Below, piece after piece: positions 1-8,809 of a DNA stretch of 64,000 nucleotides; within the stretch, counting starts at the first letter, position 1, and every line of letters begins with the position of its first letter. The DNA lies in the NCBI RefSeq assembly GCF_001748245.1, contig NZ_BDFO01000001.1, positions 6,353,346 through 6,417,345 on the forward strand, in the 5' to 3' direction. The translations under genes and the position numbers were made by a program. Source of the stretch: Oligoflexus tunisiensis. GTDB lineage: Bacteria > Bdellovibrionota_B > Oligoflexia > Oligoflexales > Oligoflexaceae. The notes beneath the pieces were generated by a model. It was not told where the DNA came from and made no database searches. It saw only the letters and a list, made by a program, of their open reading frames with translations.

Positions 1-349
1 TTTCCAGAATGATGCCCGTGCGATCGAGCACCACGCATTGGGTCATCTCCTCGAGGTTACGGACCTGAGGCGGTGAGAGGGCATGGTCAAACACCACAAG
101 CTTGGCTTGGGTGGACGCCGCCAAATCCTTGATATCCTGAACTTTCCCGACACCAATGTAGCAATTTGGGGTGAGTTTCTGGCGCTTTTGGACGATGCGA
201 CCCGTGACCTGCACTCCCAAAGTGTCAAGGAGCGACTGCAATTCGGTCAGCTGTTCATCCAATTTTTCAGGCAAGTCCCCTGGCAGGAGAACACCGACAA
301 TGACAGCCTTTTCATTGCCGGTGAGACTGGTTTCAAGATTGTCTTCCAA
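1..349 (-). CDS. hflX: GTPase HflX, N-terminal part (runs off the left edge)
   Basis: Only about 116 residues are visible; the GTPase domain lies outside the window. The visible part matches the HflX N-terminal nucleotide-binding domain. It has a glycine-rich stretch reading YIGVGKVQDIK, then a VVFDHALSPPQVRNLEE segment and a DRTGIILE segment, all in the family order. HflX is a ribosome-associated GTPase that rescues or splits stalled 50S/70S ribosomes, particularly after heat stress. The start chosen is TTG at 349, because GGAGG lies four bases upstream; there is no in-frame ATG before the family motifs and a stop lies just upstream in frame. The first 30 or so residues are acidic and poorly conserved. 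Confidence 0.85.
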   Translation of the reverse strand, partial: MEDNLETSLTGNEKAVIVGVLLPGDLPEKLDEQLTELQSLLDTLGVQVTGRIVQKRQKLTPNCYIGVGKVQDIKDLAASTQAKLVVFDHALSPPQVRNLEEMTQCVVLDRTGIILE

Positions 350-640
350 ACGTCCTCCATCTTCTGACGAAAGGTTTCGCTCACCAAGCTACACCCAAGC
401 CTTTCCTGAGAACAGTTGTTTTGTAGCCGCATCACGCCCTGTTGACACGTTTGATTTTCAGCGTACACAAGCCGCTTTTGTGAAGAAATGAAAATTCGAT
501 TCCGCGCATGCAACGTCAGTAAAAAGAAATCTCGTGTTCTCGACTCACTGTTGTTTGCTCATCTGAAACTTTACGAGAAAAAAGGACAAGACTTGTAGGG
601 AACACGCATTGAATCACACATCAACTCGTCATTATCCTAC

Positions 641-657
641 AAAAAAAAAATTTTTTT
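641..657. other. A10-T7 tract in the hflX-aceB intergenic region
   Basis: The gap 350-744 between the divergent hflX and aceB starts holds no gene that I can see. It contains this run of ten A followed by seven T just upstream of the aceB promoter. Such a rigid, curved tract can act as an UP element or an upstream activating bend. The hflX promoter must also lie in this gap, but I cannot place it. Confidence 0.5.
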
Positions 658-676
658 GAAAGAAACGGCGAGTTGC

Positions 677-706
677 TTGACAGTCCACGCTTGTCGCCTC
701 TATGCT
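677..706 (+). promoter_or_regulatory. Predicted sigma70 promoter of aceBA
   Basis: TTGACA at 677-682 (perfect -35) is followed after 18 bases by TATGCT at 701-706 (four of six matches to the -10). Transcription would start near 713, giving a leader of about 30 bases before the aceB ATG at 745. This rules out the longer reading frame that could begin at 673. Confidence 0.65.
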
Positions 707-744
707 CCGAACATTCGCACACCGCAGAAGATTGGGAATCATCG

Positions 745-2343
745 ATGAACCTGAAAATTGAAGGTCTGGTCCTCGAGAAGAACACACCCGACATCTATCT
801 CCATCGCGTGTTGACAGATCCTGCTCTCGCATTTCTTCGTGAACTGCACGAGCGTTTTAATCCCACAAGGCGGGAACTGCTGGCTCAACGCCACGAACGT
901 CAGGCCCGGCTGGATGCGGGGCAGGACCTGGATTTCCTTCCCGAAACCGCAGGCATCCGCGAGGCGGAATGGATGGTCGCCGGTGCGCCCAAGGATCTGA
1001 ATGATCGGCGTGTGGAGATCACAGGTCCGACCGATGCGAAGATGGTGATCAATGCTTTGAATTCCGGCGCCAAAGTTTTCATGGCGGATTTTGAAGACGC
1101 ACAATCACCCACATGGATGAATGTCATGCAGGGCCAGGTGAATCTTCAGGACGCGATTCGCGACCGACTGAGCTTTACCAGTGACGATGGTCGCAGCTAT
1201 CAGATGAAGCCCGCCGACGAACGGGCCACCCTCGTGGTTCGACCTCGCGGCTGGCATCTGCCCGAGAAAAACCTCACCCTCAATGGGGAACCCCTCTCAG
1301 CGAGTCTGGTCGATTTCGGTCTTTATTTCTTCCATAACGCCGAAGAACGCCGAATCCGTGGGTCCGCTCCCTACTTTTATTTACCCAAAATGGAAAGCTA
1401 CCTGGAAGCCCGGCTTTGGAATGATGTATTCAACTTCGCCCAGGACTACGTGAAGATACCGCGCGGTAGCATTCGCGCGACCTGTTTGATTGAAACCATC
1501 AATGCGGCCTTCCAGATGGAAGAATTTCTTTATGAACTGAGGGATCATGCGGCCGGCCTCAACGCAGGCCGCTGGGACTATATTTTCAGTCTGATCAAAA
1601 AACACGCCCTAAGACCGGACAGAATATTGCCCGATCGATCCCAGGTGACCATGAACACTCCGTTCATGCGCGCCTATGCTCAGCTCTTGGTCCGCACCTG
1701 CCACAAACGGGGAGCGCACGCTATCGGGGGGATGGCGGCCTTTATCCCAAGCAGGAAAGATGCAGCGGTCAACGAGCGCGCCATCGCCAAGGTTACCGAA
1801 GACAAGACGCTGGAAGCCGAAGCCGGCTTCGATGGCACCTGGGTTGCCCACCCGGATCTTGTCCCGGTCGCCCAAAGGGTGTTCGATGAGTATCTCGGCC
1901 ATCGGCCTCACCAGAAGCACAAGCTGCGTGAGGATGTGATTCCCGATGCGAAAAAACTCCTCGACACCCACATCCCCGGTGGCCGGATTACAGAAGAAGG
2001 AGTCAGGCACAACATTCGTGTGGCCATACAGTATATGAACTGCTGGCTCAATGGTCTCGGTGCCGTCGGTCTCTACAACCTCATGGAGGATGCAGCGACT
2101 GCGGAGATTTCCCGGGCCCAATTGTGGCAGTGGGTTCACCATAAGGCTTCAATGGACGATGGCAGAGTCTTGACTCCTGAACTCTATAGCAGGTTCCGCA
2201 ATGAGGAACTCGACAAACTGGGTGGTCCGGACAAGGACCGTCACAAGCAAGTGATCGAGTTGCTCGATGGTCTGGTGCTGGCGAAGGATTTCAACGAGTT
2301 TTTGACTCTCCCAGCTTATCAATTGCTTGATACGGCGCGATAA
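745..2343 (+). CDS. aceB: Malate synthase A
   Basis: Condenses glyoxylate with acetyl-CoA to malate in the glyoxylate shunt, in the cytoplasm. The 532-residue product has the length of E. coli AceB (533) and is collinear with it: RRVEITGP, KVFMADFEDA, RPRGWHLPEK, YFYLPKMES, CGRWDYIFS-like and GGMAAFIPS blocks are all present, as is the C-terminal MEDAATAEISR segment. ATG 745 is preferred over an upstream TTG at 673 because the promoter lies between them and because it reproduces the family length. It is 18 bases upstream of aceA, so the two form an operon for growth on acetate or fatty acids. The acyl-CoA dehydrogenase elsewhere in the window is consistent with such growth. Confidence 0.96.
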   Translation: MNLKIEGLVLEKNTPDIYLHRVLTDPALAFLRELHERFNPTRRELLAQRHERQARLDAGQDLDFLPETAGIREAEWMVAGAPKDLNDRRVEITGPTDAKMVINALNSGAKVFMADFEDAQSPTWMNVMQGQVNLQDAIRDRLSFTSDDGRSYQMKPADERATLVVRPRGWHLPEKNLTLNGEPLSASLVDFGLYFFHNAEERRIRGSAPYFYLPKMESYLEARLWNDVFNFAQDYVKIPRGSIRATCLIETINAAFQMEEFLYELRDHAAGLNAGRWDYIFSLIKKHALRPDRILPDRSQVTMNTPFMRAYAQLLVRTCHKRGAHAIGGMAAFIPSRKDAAVNERAIAKVTEDKTLEAEAGFDGTWVAHPDLVPVAQRVFDEYLGHRPHQKHKLREDVIPDAKKLLDTHIPGGRITEEGVRHNIRVAIQYMNCWLNGLGAVGLYNLMEDAATAEISRAQLWQWVHHKASMDDGRVLTPELYSRFRNEELDKLGGPDKDRHKQVIELLDGLVLAKDFNEFLTLPAYQLLDTAR

Positions 2344-2361
2344 AAAACCTAGGAGAGCCAC

Positions 2362-3651
2362 ATGACAAACGCAGCTAGTTACGCAAGTCCTGCCGCATTG
2401 GAAAAAGACTGGAAAGAGAATCCTCGCTGGAAGGGCATCGAACGGCCTTATTCCGCCGAGCAGGTTCTCAAGCTCCGTCCGAGCATCGTGCCTGAGCACA
2501 CACTGGCCCGGGCTGGTGCCGAGCGTCTCTGGAAACTTCTGCAGGATGAGCCTTACATCCACGCTCTGGGAGCTTTGACCGGCGCTCAGGCGGTGCAGAT
2601 GGTGAAGGGTGGCCTCAAGGCTATCTACATGAGCGGCTGGCAGGTGGCGGCGGATGCCAACCAGGCTGGTCAGACCTATCCTGACCAAAGCCTCTATCCT
2701 TCGAATTCCGTGCCCATGCTCGTCAAGCGCCTCAACAACGCTCTGGCGCGCGCTGACCTGATCGCCAAACAGGATGGCAAGTCGGATCATTACTGGTACG
2801 CCCCGATCGTCGCGGATGCAGAAGCCGGTTTCGGTGGTCACCTCCATTCCTTCGAAATCATGAAGGCCATGATCGAAGCGGGAGCCTCCGGCGTTCACTT
2901 CGAAGATCAATTGGCGGCCGAGAAAAAATGTGGTCACCTCGGCGGCAAGGTTCTGATTCCAACCTCGCAATTCAAAAATAACCTTGTGGCGGCGCGTCTG
3001 GCCTCGGATGTTTTGGGTGTTCCCACTCTGCTCATCGCCCGGACGGACTCGCTCGGTGCCACGCTTCTGACCTCCGACATCGATCCCGCGGATGCTCCGT
3101 TCATCGTGGGTCAAAGAACCTCGGAAGGTTTCTATCGCATCAAGCCAGGCATCGACGCCGCCATTGCACGCGGTCTGTCCTATGCGCCACTCGCGGATCT
3201 TCTCTGGTTTGAAACCTCGACTCCGGATATTGGTGAAGCCAAAGCTTTTGCCCAGGCCATCAAGGAAAAATATCCGAACAAAATGCTGGCCTATAACTGT
3301 TCGCCTTCCTTCAACTGGGAAAGCAAGCTCAATAAGGACCAGATCGCCAGCTTCCAGTCCGACCTTGCTGAATTTGGCTACAAATTCCAATTCATCACGC
3401 TGGCCGGATGGCACTCGATCAACTATCACACCTTTGATCTGGCTCGCGAATATCGGACACGCGGCATGAGCGCCTATGTGGATCTGCAGCGCGCCGAATT
3501 CCAGAAGGAAAAGGATGGCTATACGGCTGTGAAGCATCAGCGTGAAGTGGGAACCGCCTACTTCGATGACGTGCTGATGACGATCACAGGCGGGAAGTCT
3601 TCCACGTCCGCCTTCAAGGGTTCAACTGAGGAAGAGCAATTCAAGCACTGA
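2362..3651 (+). CDS. aceA: Isocitrate lyase
   Basis: Cleaves isocitrate to succinate and glyoxylate, the first step of the glyoxylate shunt. The 429-residue product carries the signature KKCGHLGGKVL with the catalytic cysteine, the upstream GFGG metal and substrate loop, and the LAYNCSPSFNW block near residue 310. It is close to the length of E. coli AceA (434). An AGGAG ribosome site precedes ATG 2362. It follows aceB by 18 bases in the same operon, and the region beyond it holds terminator-like hairpins. Confidence 0.97.
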   Translation: MTNAASYASPAALEKDWKENPRWKGIERPYSAEQVLKLRPSIVPEHTLARAGAERLWKLLQDEPYIHALGALTGAQAVQMVKGGLKAIYMSGWQVAADANQAGQTYPDQSLYPSNSVPMLVKRLNNALARADLIAKQDGKSDHYWYAPIVADAEAGFGGHLHSFEIMKAMIEAGASGVHFEDQLAAEKKCGHLGGKVLIPTSQFKNNLVAARLASDVLGVPTLLIARTDSLGATLLTSDIDPADAPFIVGQRTSEGFYRIKPGIDAAIARGLSYAPLADLLWFETSTPDIGEAKAFAQAIKEKYPNKMLAYNCSPSFNWESKLNKDQIASFQSDLAEFGYKFQFITLAGWHSINYHTFDLAREYRTRGMSAYVDLQRAEFQKEKDGYTAVKHQREVGTAYFDDVLMTITGGKSSTSAFKGSTEEEQFKH

Positions 3652-3676
3652 GACGTTTGTCTTTTTTTCCTGGGTA

Positions 3677-3698
3677 GGGCAGCGTCCCGACGCTGCCC
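3677..3698 (+). terminator. GC-rich hairpin downstream of aceA
   Basis: A perfect 9-bp stem, GGGCAGCGT paired with ACGCTGCCC, with a 4-base loop, 25 bases after the aceA stop. No T-run follows it directly, so it may be a 3-prime stabilising hairpin or part of a small RNA rather than a terminator. A weaker AGAC/GTCT hairpin followed by T6 overlaps the aceA stop at 3651-3668. Confidence 0.4.
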
Positions 3699-3784
3699 GG
3701 GAATGATCGCGGTTTTACTGACCTTTAGCCGACGATTATTCGGGAGCGTCAGGGACAAGGCAAATAGCTCCCCCATCTTGAGAT

Positions 3785-3821
3785 CCATGGTCAGGCCTTC
3801 GAGTCTGACCATGGTTTTTTT
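3785..3821 (+). terminator. Rho-independent terminator
   Basis: A perfect 10-bp stem, CCATGGTCAG paired with CTGACCATGG, with a 10-base loop and seven T residues directly after it. This is a textbook intrinsic terminator for plus-strand transcripts. It sits 134 bases past the aceA stop, so it ends either aceBA read-through or a short transcript arising from 3660-3785. Confidence 0.85.
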
Positions 3822-3930
3822 GTTTCATACTGGGCTGTAAGAATGCGCTCCCCTGGCATTTTCTGGCTGATATCCTATGCATTCCGAACGCTTACCGGGT
3901 GGCGATCCATACAAGTCGGGCAAGGTTGAT

Positions 3931-3993
3931 TGTGTCCTTTAACGCGATGCCGTGATTCCGATAGCGAAAATGATCGGTTGCGTAAAGGACACA
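3931..3993 (+). promoter_or_regulatory. Inverted repeat sequestering the ribosome site of the CheA-like gene
   Basis: The 15-base arm at 3931-3945 pairs with the 14-base arm at 3980-3993, leaving one bulged A. The 3-prime arm includes AAAGGA (3984-3989), the ribosome site of the gene starting at 3999, and the 5-prime arm supplies its complement TCCTTT. A smaller hairpin CCGAT/ATCGG (3958-3962 with 3973-3977) lies in the loop. If transcribed, the structure would hide the ribosome site. No promoter was identified, so a DNA operator is the alternative. Confidence 0.55.
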
Positions 3994-3998
3994 TAGTT

Positions 3999-6656
3999 TT
4001 GAAAGCCCTGTTCCAACAAATCTTTCTGCTGCTTGGTCTTCTGACCAGCACAGGCCTGGCCGCGGTGCAGCCTGTGCTCGAGCTGCCCATGCTGCCCGAG
4101 GATGAGTCCATCCTGATCGGTCGCTATGTGACGTTCTGGGAACGCACCAAGGAAGTGCCGGACACGGAAATTCTTCAGGGCCTGCATGATTACGAATTCA
4201 AACCCTCGGACCACGAATTGCCTGCGCGCGGCTTCATCACCAATAATCTCTGGATGCGCCTGGTCGTGAACAATCCCCACGATCACTCGGAGTCGATTTA
4301 TCTGAGCAGCCGTTATCCCATGACGGATGAGATGGAATTCTTCCAGAAAGACGCCGCCGGCAACTGGCAGAGTGAGAAGAAGGGCGACAATCACCCGCGC
4401 GCCGGCACCGCGGACTATCGCATGCCCATTTTCAAACTGCAGGTGACTCCCGGTTCCAATGTCTATTATATCAAGGTTCAAACCAGGGGATCCGGCGTGT
4501 TCCCCTTGTACCTGTCGCGCATGGATGCGCTGCGGCACTTTCAGATGCAGGACAGTGCCATCCTCGCTCTTTTGTTCGGGGTCATGCTCACTCTGATTCT
4601 CTATAATGTCTTTCTCACCATCTCCTTTCGCAGCACGACCTACCTCTTCTATACGCTCTTTCTCGTTTGCATGACCATGACACAGATTTCCGTTCAGGGC
4701 GTCTGGCTGACAATCCTGCCAGGGGAAATCGGAACCATGGCCAGCAACGTCGGCTTTCAATTCATGGCCGCGCTCGCCTATACCACCGCGTTTCTGGTCA
4801 CCCTCAGCTTTCTGAATATGCGGGAGCACATGCCGGTGTTCCGCTGGATTTACATTGCATTCATCGCCTTCAGCTTTCTCATGGCGCCTTTGACCTTTAT
4901 CATCAGCTACAACGTGCATGTGAAGATCCTCTCCTCCAATCTGATCGTGGGGAGTTTCATCATGATGGGCAGCAGTTCGGTGGCGGTCCTGCGGGGCTAT
5001 CGACCGGCCTTTGCCTACTCCTTCGCCTGGCTCTTCATGATCATCAATAACATCCTGCTGGCCTTGTGCTACGAAGGCGTGGTCCATAATCCCTTCGTCA
5101 TTCAGTATGGGAACCTGCCAGGCATGGCCTGTGAAGGCATCCTGATGTCGCTGGCCCTGGGCGATCGCATCAACTTCCTCCGGGCCAAAGCGGATCGCAC
5201 CATCCATGAGCTCAACCAGCAGCTCCAGCAGCATCTGGTGCAGGTGGAAGCTCTGGTGGATGAACGCACGGAAACCATTCGGACGATTCTGGATAACGTG
5301 GCGAGCGGCTTTCTCATGATCGACCGTGGGGCCACCATCATACCGGGCTTCACCCGCTCCTGTCATGGCTTCCTCGGGGCATCCCTGCAGGAAGGACAGA
5401 ATCTGATCAAGGTCCTGCATCTCAGGAGCAGTGTGGAGAAAAAATTCCGCATGGCACTGACGCAGGTCTTTGAAGATCAGATGCCGGTCGAAGCCACCCT
5501 GGGGCAATTGCCCTCGCATGTCCTGTCCCACGGCAAATATCTGCATATCGAGGCCGCGGGCATTCGCGACAAGCAGGGTGTGCTGCAGCATGTGCTCCTG
5601 ACCATTACGGACGCCACCGAGCTGCGCAAGCGTAAGATCGAAGCGCAAAGAAATCGCAGCCTGCTCAAGATTCTGCGCGACATCGAAGGTTTCCGTCAGT
5701 TCGTGGCCTATTCGCATGAGGCGGTGCAGAAGCTCAAGGATCTGCAGCCCGATTCGCAGAGCCTTGCGAGCCGCGAGGTGCATTTCATTTTACACACGCT
5801 GAAAGGCAACTGCCTGGTCTTCCAGCTGCAGGACATCGCCCGCTTCCTGCATCAACTGGAGGACCAGAGCGCGCTGAGCAGCACCGAGATCGAGGCGCTG
5901 GAGGAACAGTTCAAGAAGTTCCTCACGCGCTACGCCAGCCTCCTGCGAACACCCTGGGGCCCTGTCAGTCATGAGAAACGGGTGACCGATGCCCAGCTGG
6001 AATCCCTGCAGGAAATCGCCCGCACGCGCTGCACTCCCCCGCTGCGGCAGGAGCTTGAGATGTGGGTTCACGACGTCGCCGCCAAACCTGTGCGCTCGGT
6101 GCTGCATTCCATGTTGAATGATGCACGGGTTGTCGCCAGAAAGCTCAGAAAGGATGTGGAACTTCGGGTTCTCGATCGCGAGGTCCGGATTCATTCAGAA
6201 GCTGAGGAGGCCCTGATCGAACAGCTCCTGCATGTGGTGCGGAACGCCATCGTCCATGGCATCGAGGACGATCGGGAAGCCGCGCATAAACCGCGGCAGG
6301 GTTTTATCTGTCTCGATTTCCGCGAGCTGCCGGAGGGTCTTGCCATCAGCTGCTATGACGATGGTCAGGGTTTCGATCGCAAGGTCTGGGAAAAGGAATG
6401 GATCAACCGGGGCTGGCCCGTGGAAGGGGATCTCAGTCAGATGCCTCTCGGCGAACTCGTGGGCCGGATCAGTCGCGGTGGTTTTTCCACCAAGGACAAG
6501 GTCTCGCTCTTTGCCGGCCGGGGCATTGGCATGGAAGCTCTCTTCGCAGCGGTGGATCATTGTCAGGGAACCCTGGAAATCCAGAGCGAACCCGGCAAAG
6601 GCAGCCGCTTTGAAATCTTCGTACCAAGACCCCGGACGCTGCGCTCCGTCTCCTAG
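3999..6656 (+). CDS. 7TMR-DISM sensor with PAS-like, HPt and CheA-like kinase domains
   Basis: Membrane sensor of 885 residues. It starts at TTG 3999 behind AAAGGA, with a hydrophobic signal peptide directly after. Order: signal peptide, periplasmic 7TMR-DISMED2-like domain (about 25-180), seven-helix 7TMR-DISM core (about 185-390) ending in the family YRPA and SLALGDR motifs, a PAS-like segment (about 430-540), and an HPt domain with histidine 599 in HTLKGN. A CheA-type ATPase follows, with an HVVRNAIVHGIE N-box, a DDGQGFD box and a GRGIGM box. It lacks the CheA P2 domain and the CheW-like P5 domain, so it should not join a chemoreceptor array and must pass phosphate from its own HPt to an unlinked regulator. 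No response regulator lies nearby. The ligand is unknown; DISMED2 domains are thought to bind carbohydrates or similar small molecules. Confidence 0.85.
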   Translation: MKALFQQIFLLLGLLTSTGLAAVQPVLELPMLPEDESILIGRYVTFWERTKEVPDTEILQGLHDYEFKPSDHELPARGFITNNLWMRLVVNNPHDHSESIYLSSRYPMTDEMEFFQKDAAGNWQSEKKGDNHPRAGTADYRMPIFKLQVTPGSNVYYIKVQTRGSGVFPLYLSRMDALRHFQMQDSAILALLFGVMLTLILYNVFLTISFRSTTYLFYTLFLVCMTMTQISVQGVWLTILPGEIGTMASNVGFQFMAALAYTTAFLVTLSFLNMREHMPVFRWIYIAFIAFSFLMAPLTFIISYNVHVKILSSNLIVGSFIMMGSSSVAVLRGYRPAFAYSFAWLFMIINNILLALCYEGVVHNPFVIQYGNLPGMACEGILMSLALGDRINFLRAKADRTIHELNQQLQQHLVQVEALVDERTETIRTILDNVASGFLMIDRGATIIPGFTRSCHGFLGASLQEGQNLIKVLHLRSSVEKKFRMALTQVFEDQMPVEATLGQLPSHVLSHGKYLHIEAAGIRDKQGVLQHVLLTITDATELRKRKIEAQRNRSLLKILRDIEGFRQFVAYSHEAVQKLKDLQPDSQSLASREVHFILHTLKGNCLVFQLQDIARFLHQLEDQSALSSTEIEALEEQFKKFLTRYASLLRTPWGPVSHEKRVTDAQLESLQEIARTRCTPPLRQELEMWVHDVAAKPVRSVLHSMLNDARVVARKLRKDVELRVLDREVRIHSEAEEALIEQLLHVVRNAIVHGIEDDREAAHKPRQGFICLDFRELPEGLAISCYDDGQGFDRKVWEKEWINRGWPVEGDLSQMPLGELVGRISRGGFSTKDKVSLFAGRGIGMEALFAAVDHCQGTLEIQSEPGKGSRFEIFVPRPRTLRSVS

Positions 6657-6683
6657 TGGAACCGAAACGCAGGGAGCATCTTC

Positions 6684-7466
6684 TCAGAAGTTGAAGTACG
6701 AAGTCCGGGCATAAACGCCAGGATAGCCTTGACGTGCACAGCCATTACCCCAACTCACGATACCCACCAGAGTCATCTTTTCGCCATCGTAGGTATAGAG
6801 AGGTCCACCGGAATCACCCTGGCAGGAATCAGTACCCGACGCGTAGGCGCAGATGTTGCCATCATAGATGTCCGAACCATAGGCCTGAGCGCAGCTCGAG
6901 TTCGAAACGGTTTTAACGGCTGTATACTTGAGTACAGACGTTCCGTATCCGCCTTCATAGGTTGAGCCCCAGCCTGCCACGTATACAGTGGAGCCAACAG
7001 CTGGGAACGACGCCGACTGGTTGATTTCCACAGGCGTATGGGAGCTGCTGCCATTGAGGGTGATCGTCGCGGTATCATTCTGAGAGCGCGACGCATTGTA
7101 GCGTGAGTTGATGCTATAGCTGGAAACCGAAAAGCGTTCCGCGCCGCTGGTGGAGCGCAAATCACGTGCACCGATCACAATACGCAGATTATTTCTAATT
7201 TGACTCGAACTGAAATCTGCCAGACAGTGGGCTGCGGTCACGACTTTGTTGGATGCAACCAGCGTCCCGCCGCAGAAGTGCTGTCCGCCGTACTGCAAGG
7301 AAACGATGGAGGTAAAGTACTGATTGTAGAGCGAGGAACTGACCGAACTGCCGCCAACGATGTCAAGTTGACTCTTTGCTTCCTGAGCCTTTTCGCCGCC
7401 GCAACCCGCCATGACTGTCCAGCCAGTCAGTGTAACAAGCAAAAGATTCCTGAGACTTCCGATCAT
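6684..7466 (-). CDS. Trypsin-like serine protease, lipoprotein (S1A family)
   Basis: Secreted protease of 260 residues. ATG 7466 is preceded by AGGAG at seven bases. A signal peptide ends in a MAGC lipobox (Cys22), so the protein is probably tethered to a membrane. The chymotrypsin fold follows: IVGG activation site at 36-39, TAAHC with the catalytic His, QNDTATITL with the catalytic Asp, and DSCQGDSGGP with the catalytic Ser. The Asp six residues before Ser predicts trypsin specificity (cuts after Arg or Lys). The short acidic propeptide ends QLD rather than in a basic residue before IVGG, so activation by self-cleavage is not obvious. Such proteases are frequent in predatory and saprophytic delta-like bacteria. 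It stands alone between two convergent or divergent neighbours. Confidence 0.9.
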   Translation of the reverse strand: MIGSLRNLLLVTLTGWTVMAGCGGEKAQEAKSQLDIVGGSSVSSSLYNQYFTSIVSLQYGGQHFCGGTLVASNKVVTAAHCLADFSSSQIRNNLRIVIGARDLRSTSGAERFSVSSYSINSRYNASRSQNDTATITLNGSSSHTPVEINQSASFPAVGSTVYVAGWGSTYEGGYGTSVLKYTAVKTVSNSSCAQAYGSDIYDGNICAYASGTDSCQGDSGGPLYTYDGEKMTLVGIVSWGNGCARQGYPGVYARTSYFNF

Positions 7467-7772
7467 TGCGTATACTCCTGTATGTTTTCCTGTAGGTTCC
7501 TCCCCCATACTTATTTTGAATGATTGCCAAAGCGAATTTAGAAAAATTTACAATGAGGGAAATCAGCGGGTTGCCCTGAAATTTTTCTTCCTGCATGAAT
7601 CATCGTTGCTGTACACAGACGTTCTTCACGTTCAAATCCCACGCACATGCAGGATCCCACACGCCGTCTGCACCAGCTGGCACAAGCGTTTGCGGCGTTA
7701 CATGGTTTTTTACTGGTATGGGCTTTGCTAAATTCAATACAGAAACAGGGAAAGGAGAAAGGGGAGTGCATC

Positions 7773-8198
7773 ATGATCAACAACATGCCACCGGTCTCGA
7801 AATACATGACACCCATGCCTTACACGGTCGAGTCTGATGATAATCTGGCCAGGGCTTGCGATCTCATGCAGGAATACAGGATCCGTCATCTGCCTGTACA
7901 AACCGGAAATAAAACCATTGGTCTGATCTCGGCTCAGGATATTCAGCTTCTGAATTCCTTCCAAGCGGTGGATTTGGACAGCACCACAGTTGAGTCTGTC
8001 ATGGCACGGAATCCATATTGTGTCACCCCGGATACAAACCTCGATTTCGTGGCTTCGCATATGGCGGAGCAACGCATAGGAACAGCTTTGATTATTCAGG
8101 AGAATGGCAGCCTGGTGGGAATCTTCACGGATACAGATGCTCTGCATGCCCTGGCGGAAGTGCTTCAAACACGCTGGCGGCGAGAGAGAGGAGGCTGA
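7773..8198 (+). CDS. CBS-domain pair protein
   Basis: Cytoplasmic 141-residue protein made almost entirely of two CBS repeats (about 5-60 and 70-128). Each has the family pattern, for example MTPMPYTVESDDNLARA then RHLPV and GLISAQDI, and MARNPYCVTPDTNLDFV then GIFTDTD. CBS pairs bind adenine nucleotides such as AMP, ATP or SAM and usually regulate a partner. ATG 7773 follows GGGGAG at six bases. Stand-alone CBS pairs are often stress or energy sensors; the partner is not evident here. A hairpin with a T-run lies right after the stop. Confidence 0.88.
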   Translation: MINNMPPVSKYMTPMPYTVESDDNLARACDLMQEYRIRHLPVQTGNKTIGLISAQDIQLLNSFQAVDLDSTTVESVMARNPYCVTPDTNLDFVASHMAEQRIGTALIIQENGSLVGIFTDTDALHALAEVLQTRWRRERGG

Positions 8199-8229
8199 CG
8201 GAACCAAAGGTCGTGCGGCTCCGTTTTTT
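8198..8229 (+). terminator. Terminator after the CBS protein
   Basis: ACGGAACC (8198-8205) pairs with GGCTCCGT (8217-8224) with one mismatch, followed by TTTTTT. It separates the convergent CBS and globin genes. Confidence 0.6.
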
Positions 8230-8232
8230 CCA

Positions 8233-8700
8233 TCAGGAGACCTTCTTGAGATTTTTCGGTTCCGCCTTGCGCAGGGGCACGACCTTGCTTTTTGCACGGG
8301 TCAGGCCTTCCTGCATCAGCGCGGCGACCACATCATAGGCCATCGCCCATTGCTGATGAACCGTCTGGTTCCATTCGGTTCCCAGCATCTCCTGCAAGGT
8401 TTTCAGCAGACTGTGGCCGACCCATTCAAAGTGCTCATCGGCGGTGCCATAGGCCACATGCCGCTCGCCCATGCGACCCAGATATTCACCTAAAAATTCG
8501 GGATTCTCCAGGTTGTGAACGACCTGCACCAGCGAAGCGACCAGGAGGCGCTTTTGTTTCTCCTGATTCGATGAGCGGAAAAGCTCCTGGGCTGCCGGGT
8601 AATCCTGAAAGAGATTGGCATAAAAGCGATTGGCAAACTCCTCGGCTCGGGGTTTGACCAATTCGAATGTTTCCTGAATGAGCTTGATATTGAGTTCCAT
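8233..8700 (-). CDS. Bacterial single-domain globin
   Basis: Predicted haem protein of 155 residues, related to Vitreoscilla haemoglobin and the globin domain of flavohaemoglobins. The proximal histidine is in GERHVAYGT (family pattern xxHVxYGV), about 85 residues in, with the following EHFEWVG helix. The N-terminal VKPRAEEFANRFYANLF segment matches helices A and B, including the Phe-rich distal side. No reductase domain is attached, so electrons must come from a separate partner. Likely roles are oxygen delivery or nitric oxide detoxification. The start is ATG 8700, behind GGAG. It lies 109 bases downstream of the iron ABC ATPase on the same strand, so it may be read from the iron operon. 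Confidence 0.88.
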   Translation of the reverse strand: MELNIKLIQETFELVKPRAEEFANRFYANLFQDYPAAQELFRSSNQEKQKRLLVASLVQVVHNLENPEFLGEYLGRMGERHVAYGTADEHFEWVGHSLLKTLQEMLGTEWNQTVHQQWAMAYDVVAALMQEGLTRAKSKVVPLRKAEPKNLKKVS

Positions 8701-8809
8701 GAGACAGCTCCAAATGAGGGCGATAAATCCCCCATCGGCTTTTGCCCGGAGCAGGAAGGTCAAATTACCTGTACTTTTGGGTAAGATTACAAAATACGGC
8801 CGTTTTGGC

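Noticed and set aside
673..744. Longer start for malate synthase at TTG 673
   Set aside because: The predicted promoter lies inside this extension and the added residues do not match the family.
2149..3537. Open frame of about 460 codons on the minus strand
   Set aside because: Antisense to the highly conserved aceB end and aceA; no family resemblance.
3939..5783. Long open frame of about 600 codons on the minus strand
   Set aside because: It is antisense to the CheA-like gene, has a His/Gln-rich nonsense composition and no ribosome site. It follows from codon bias on the opposite strand.
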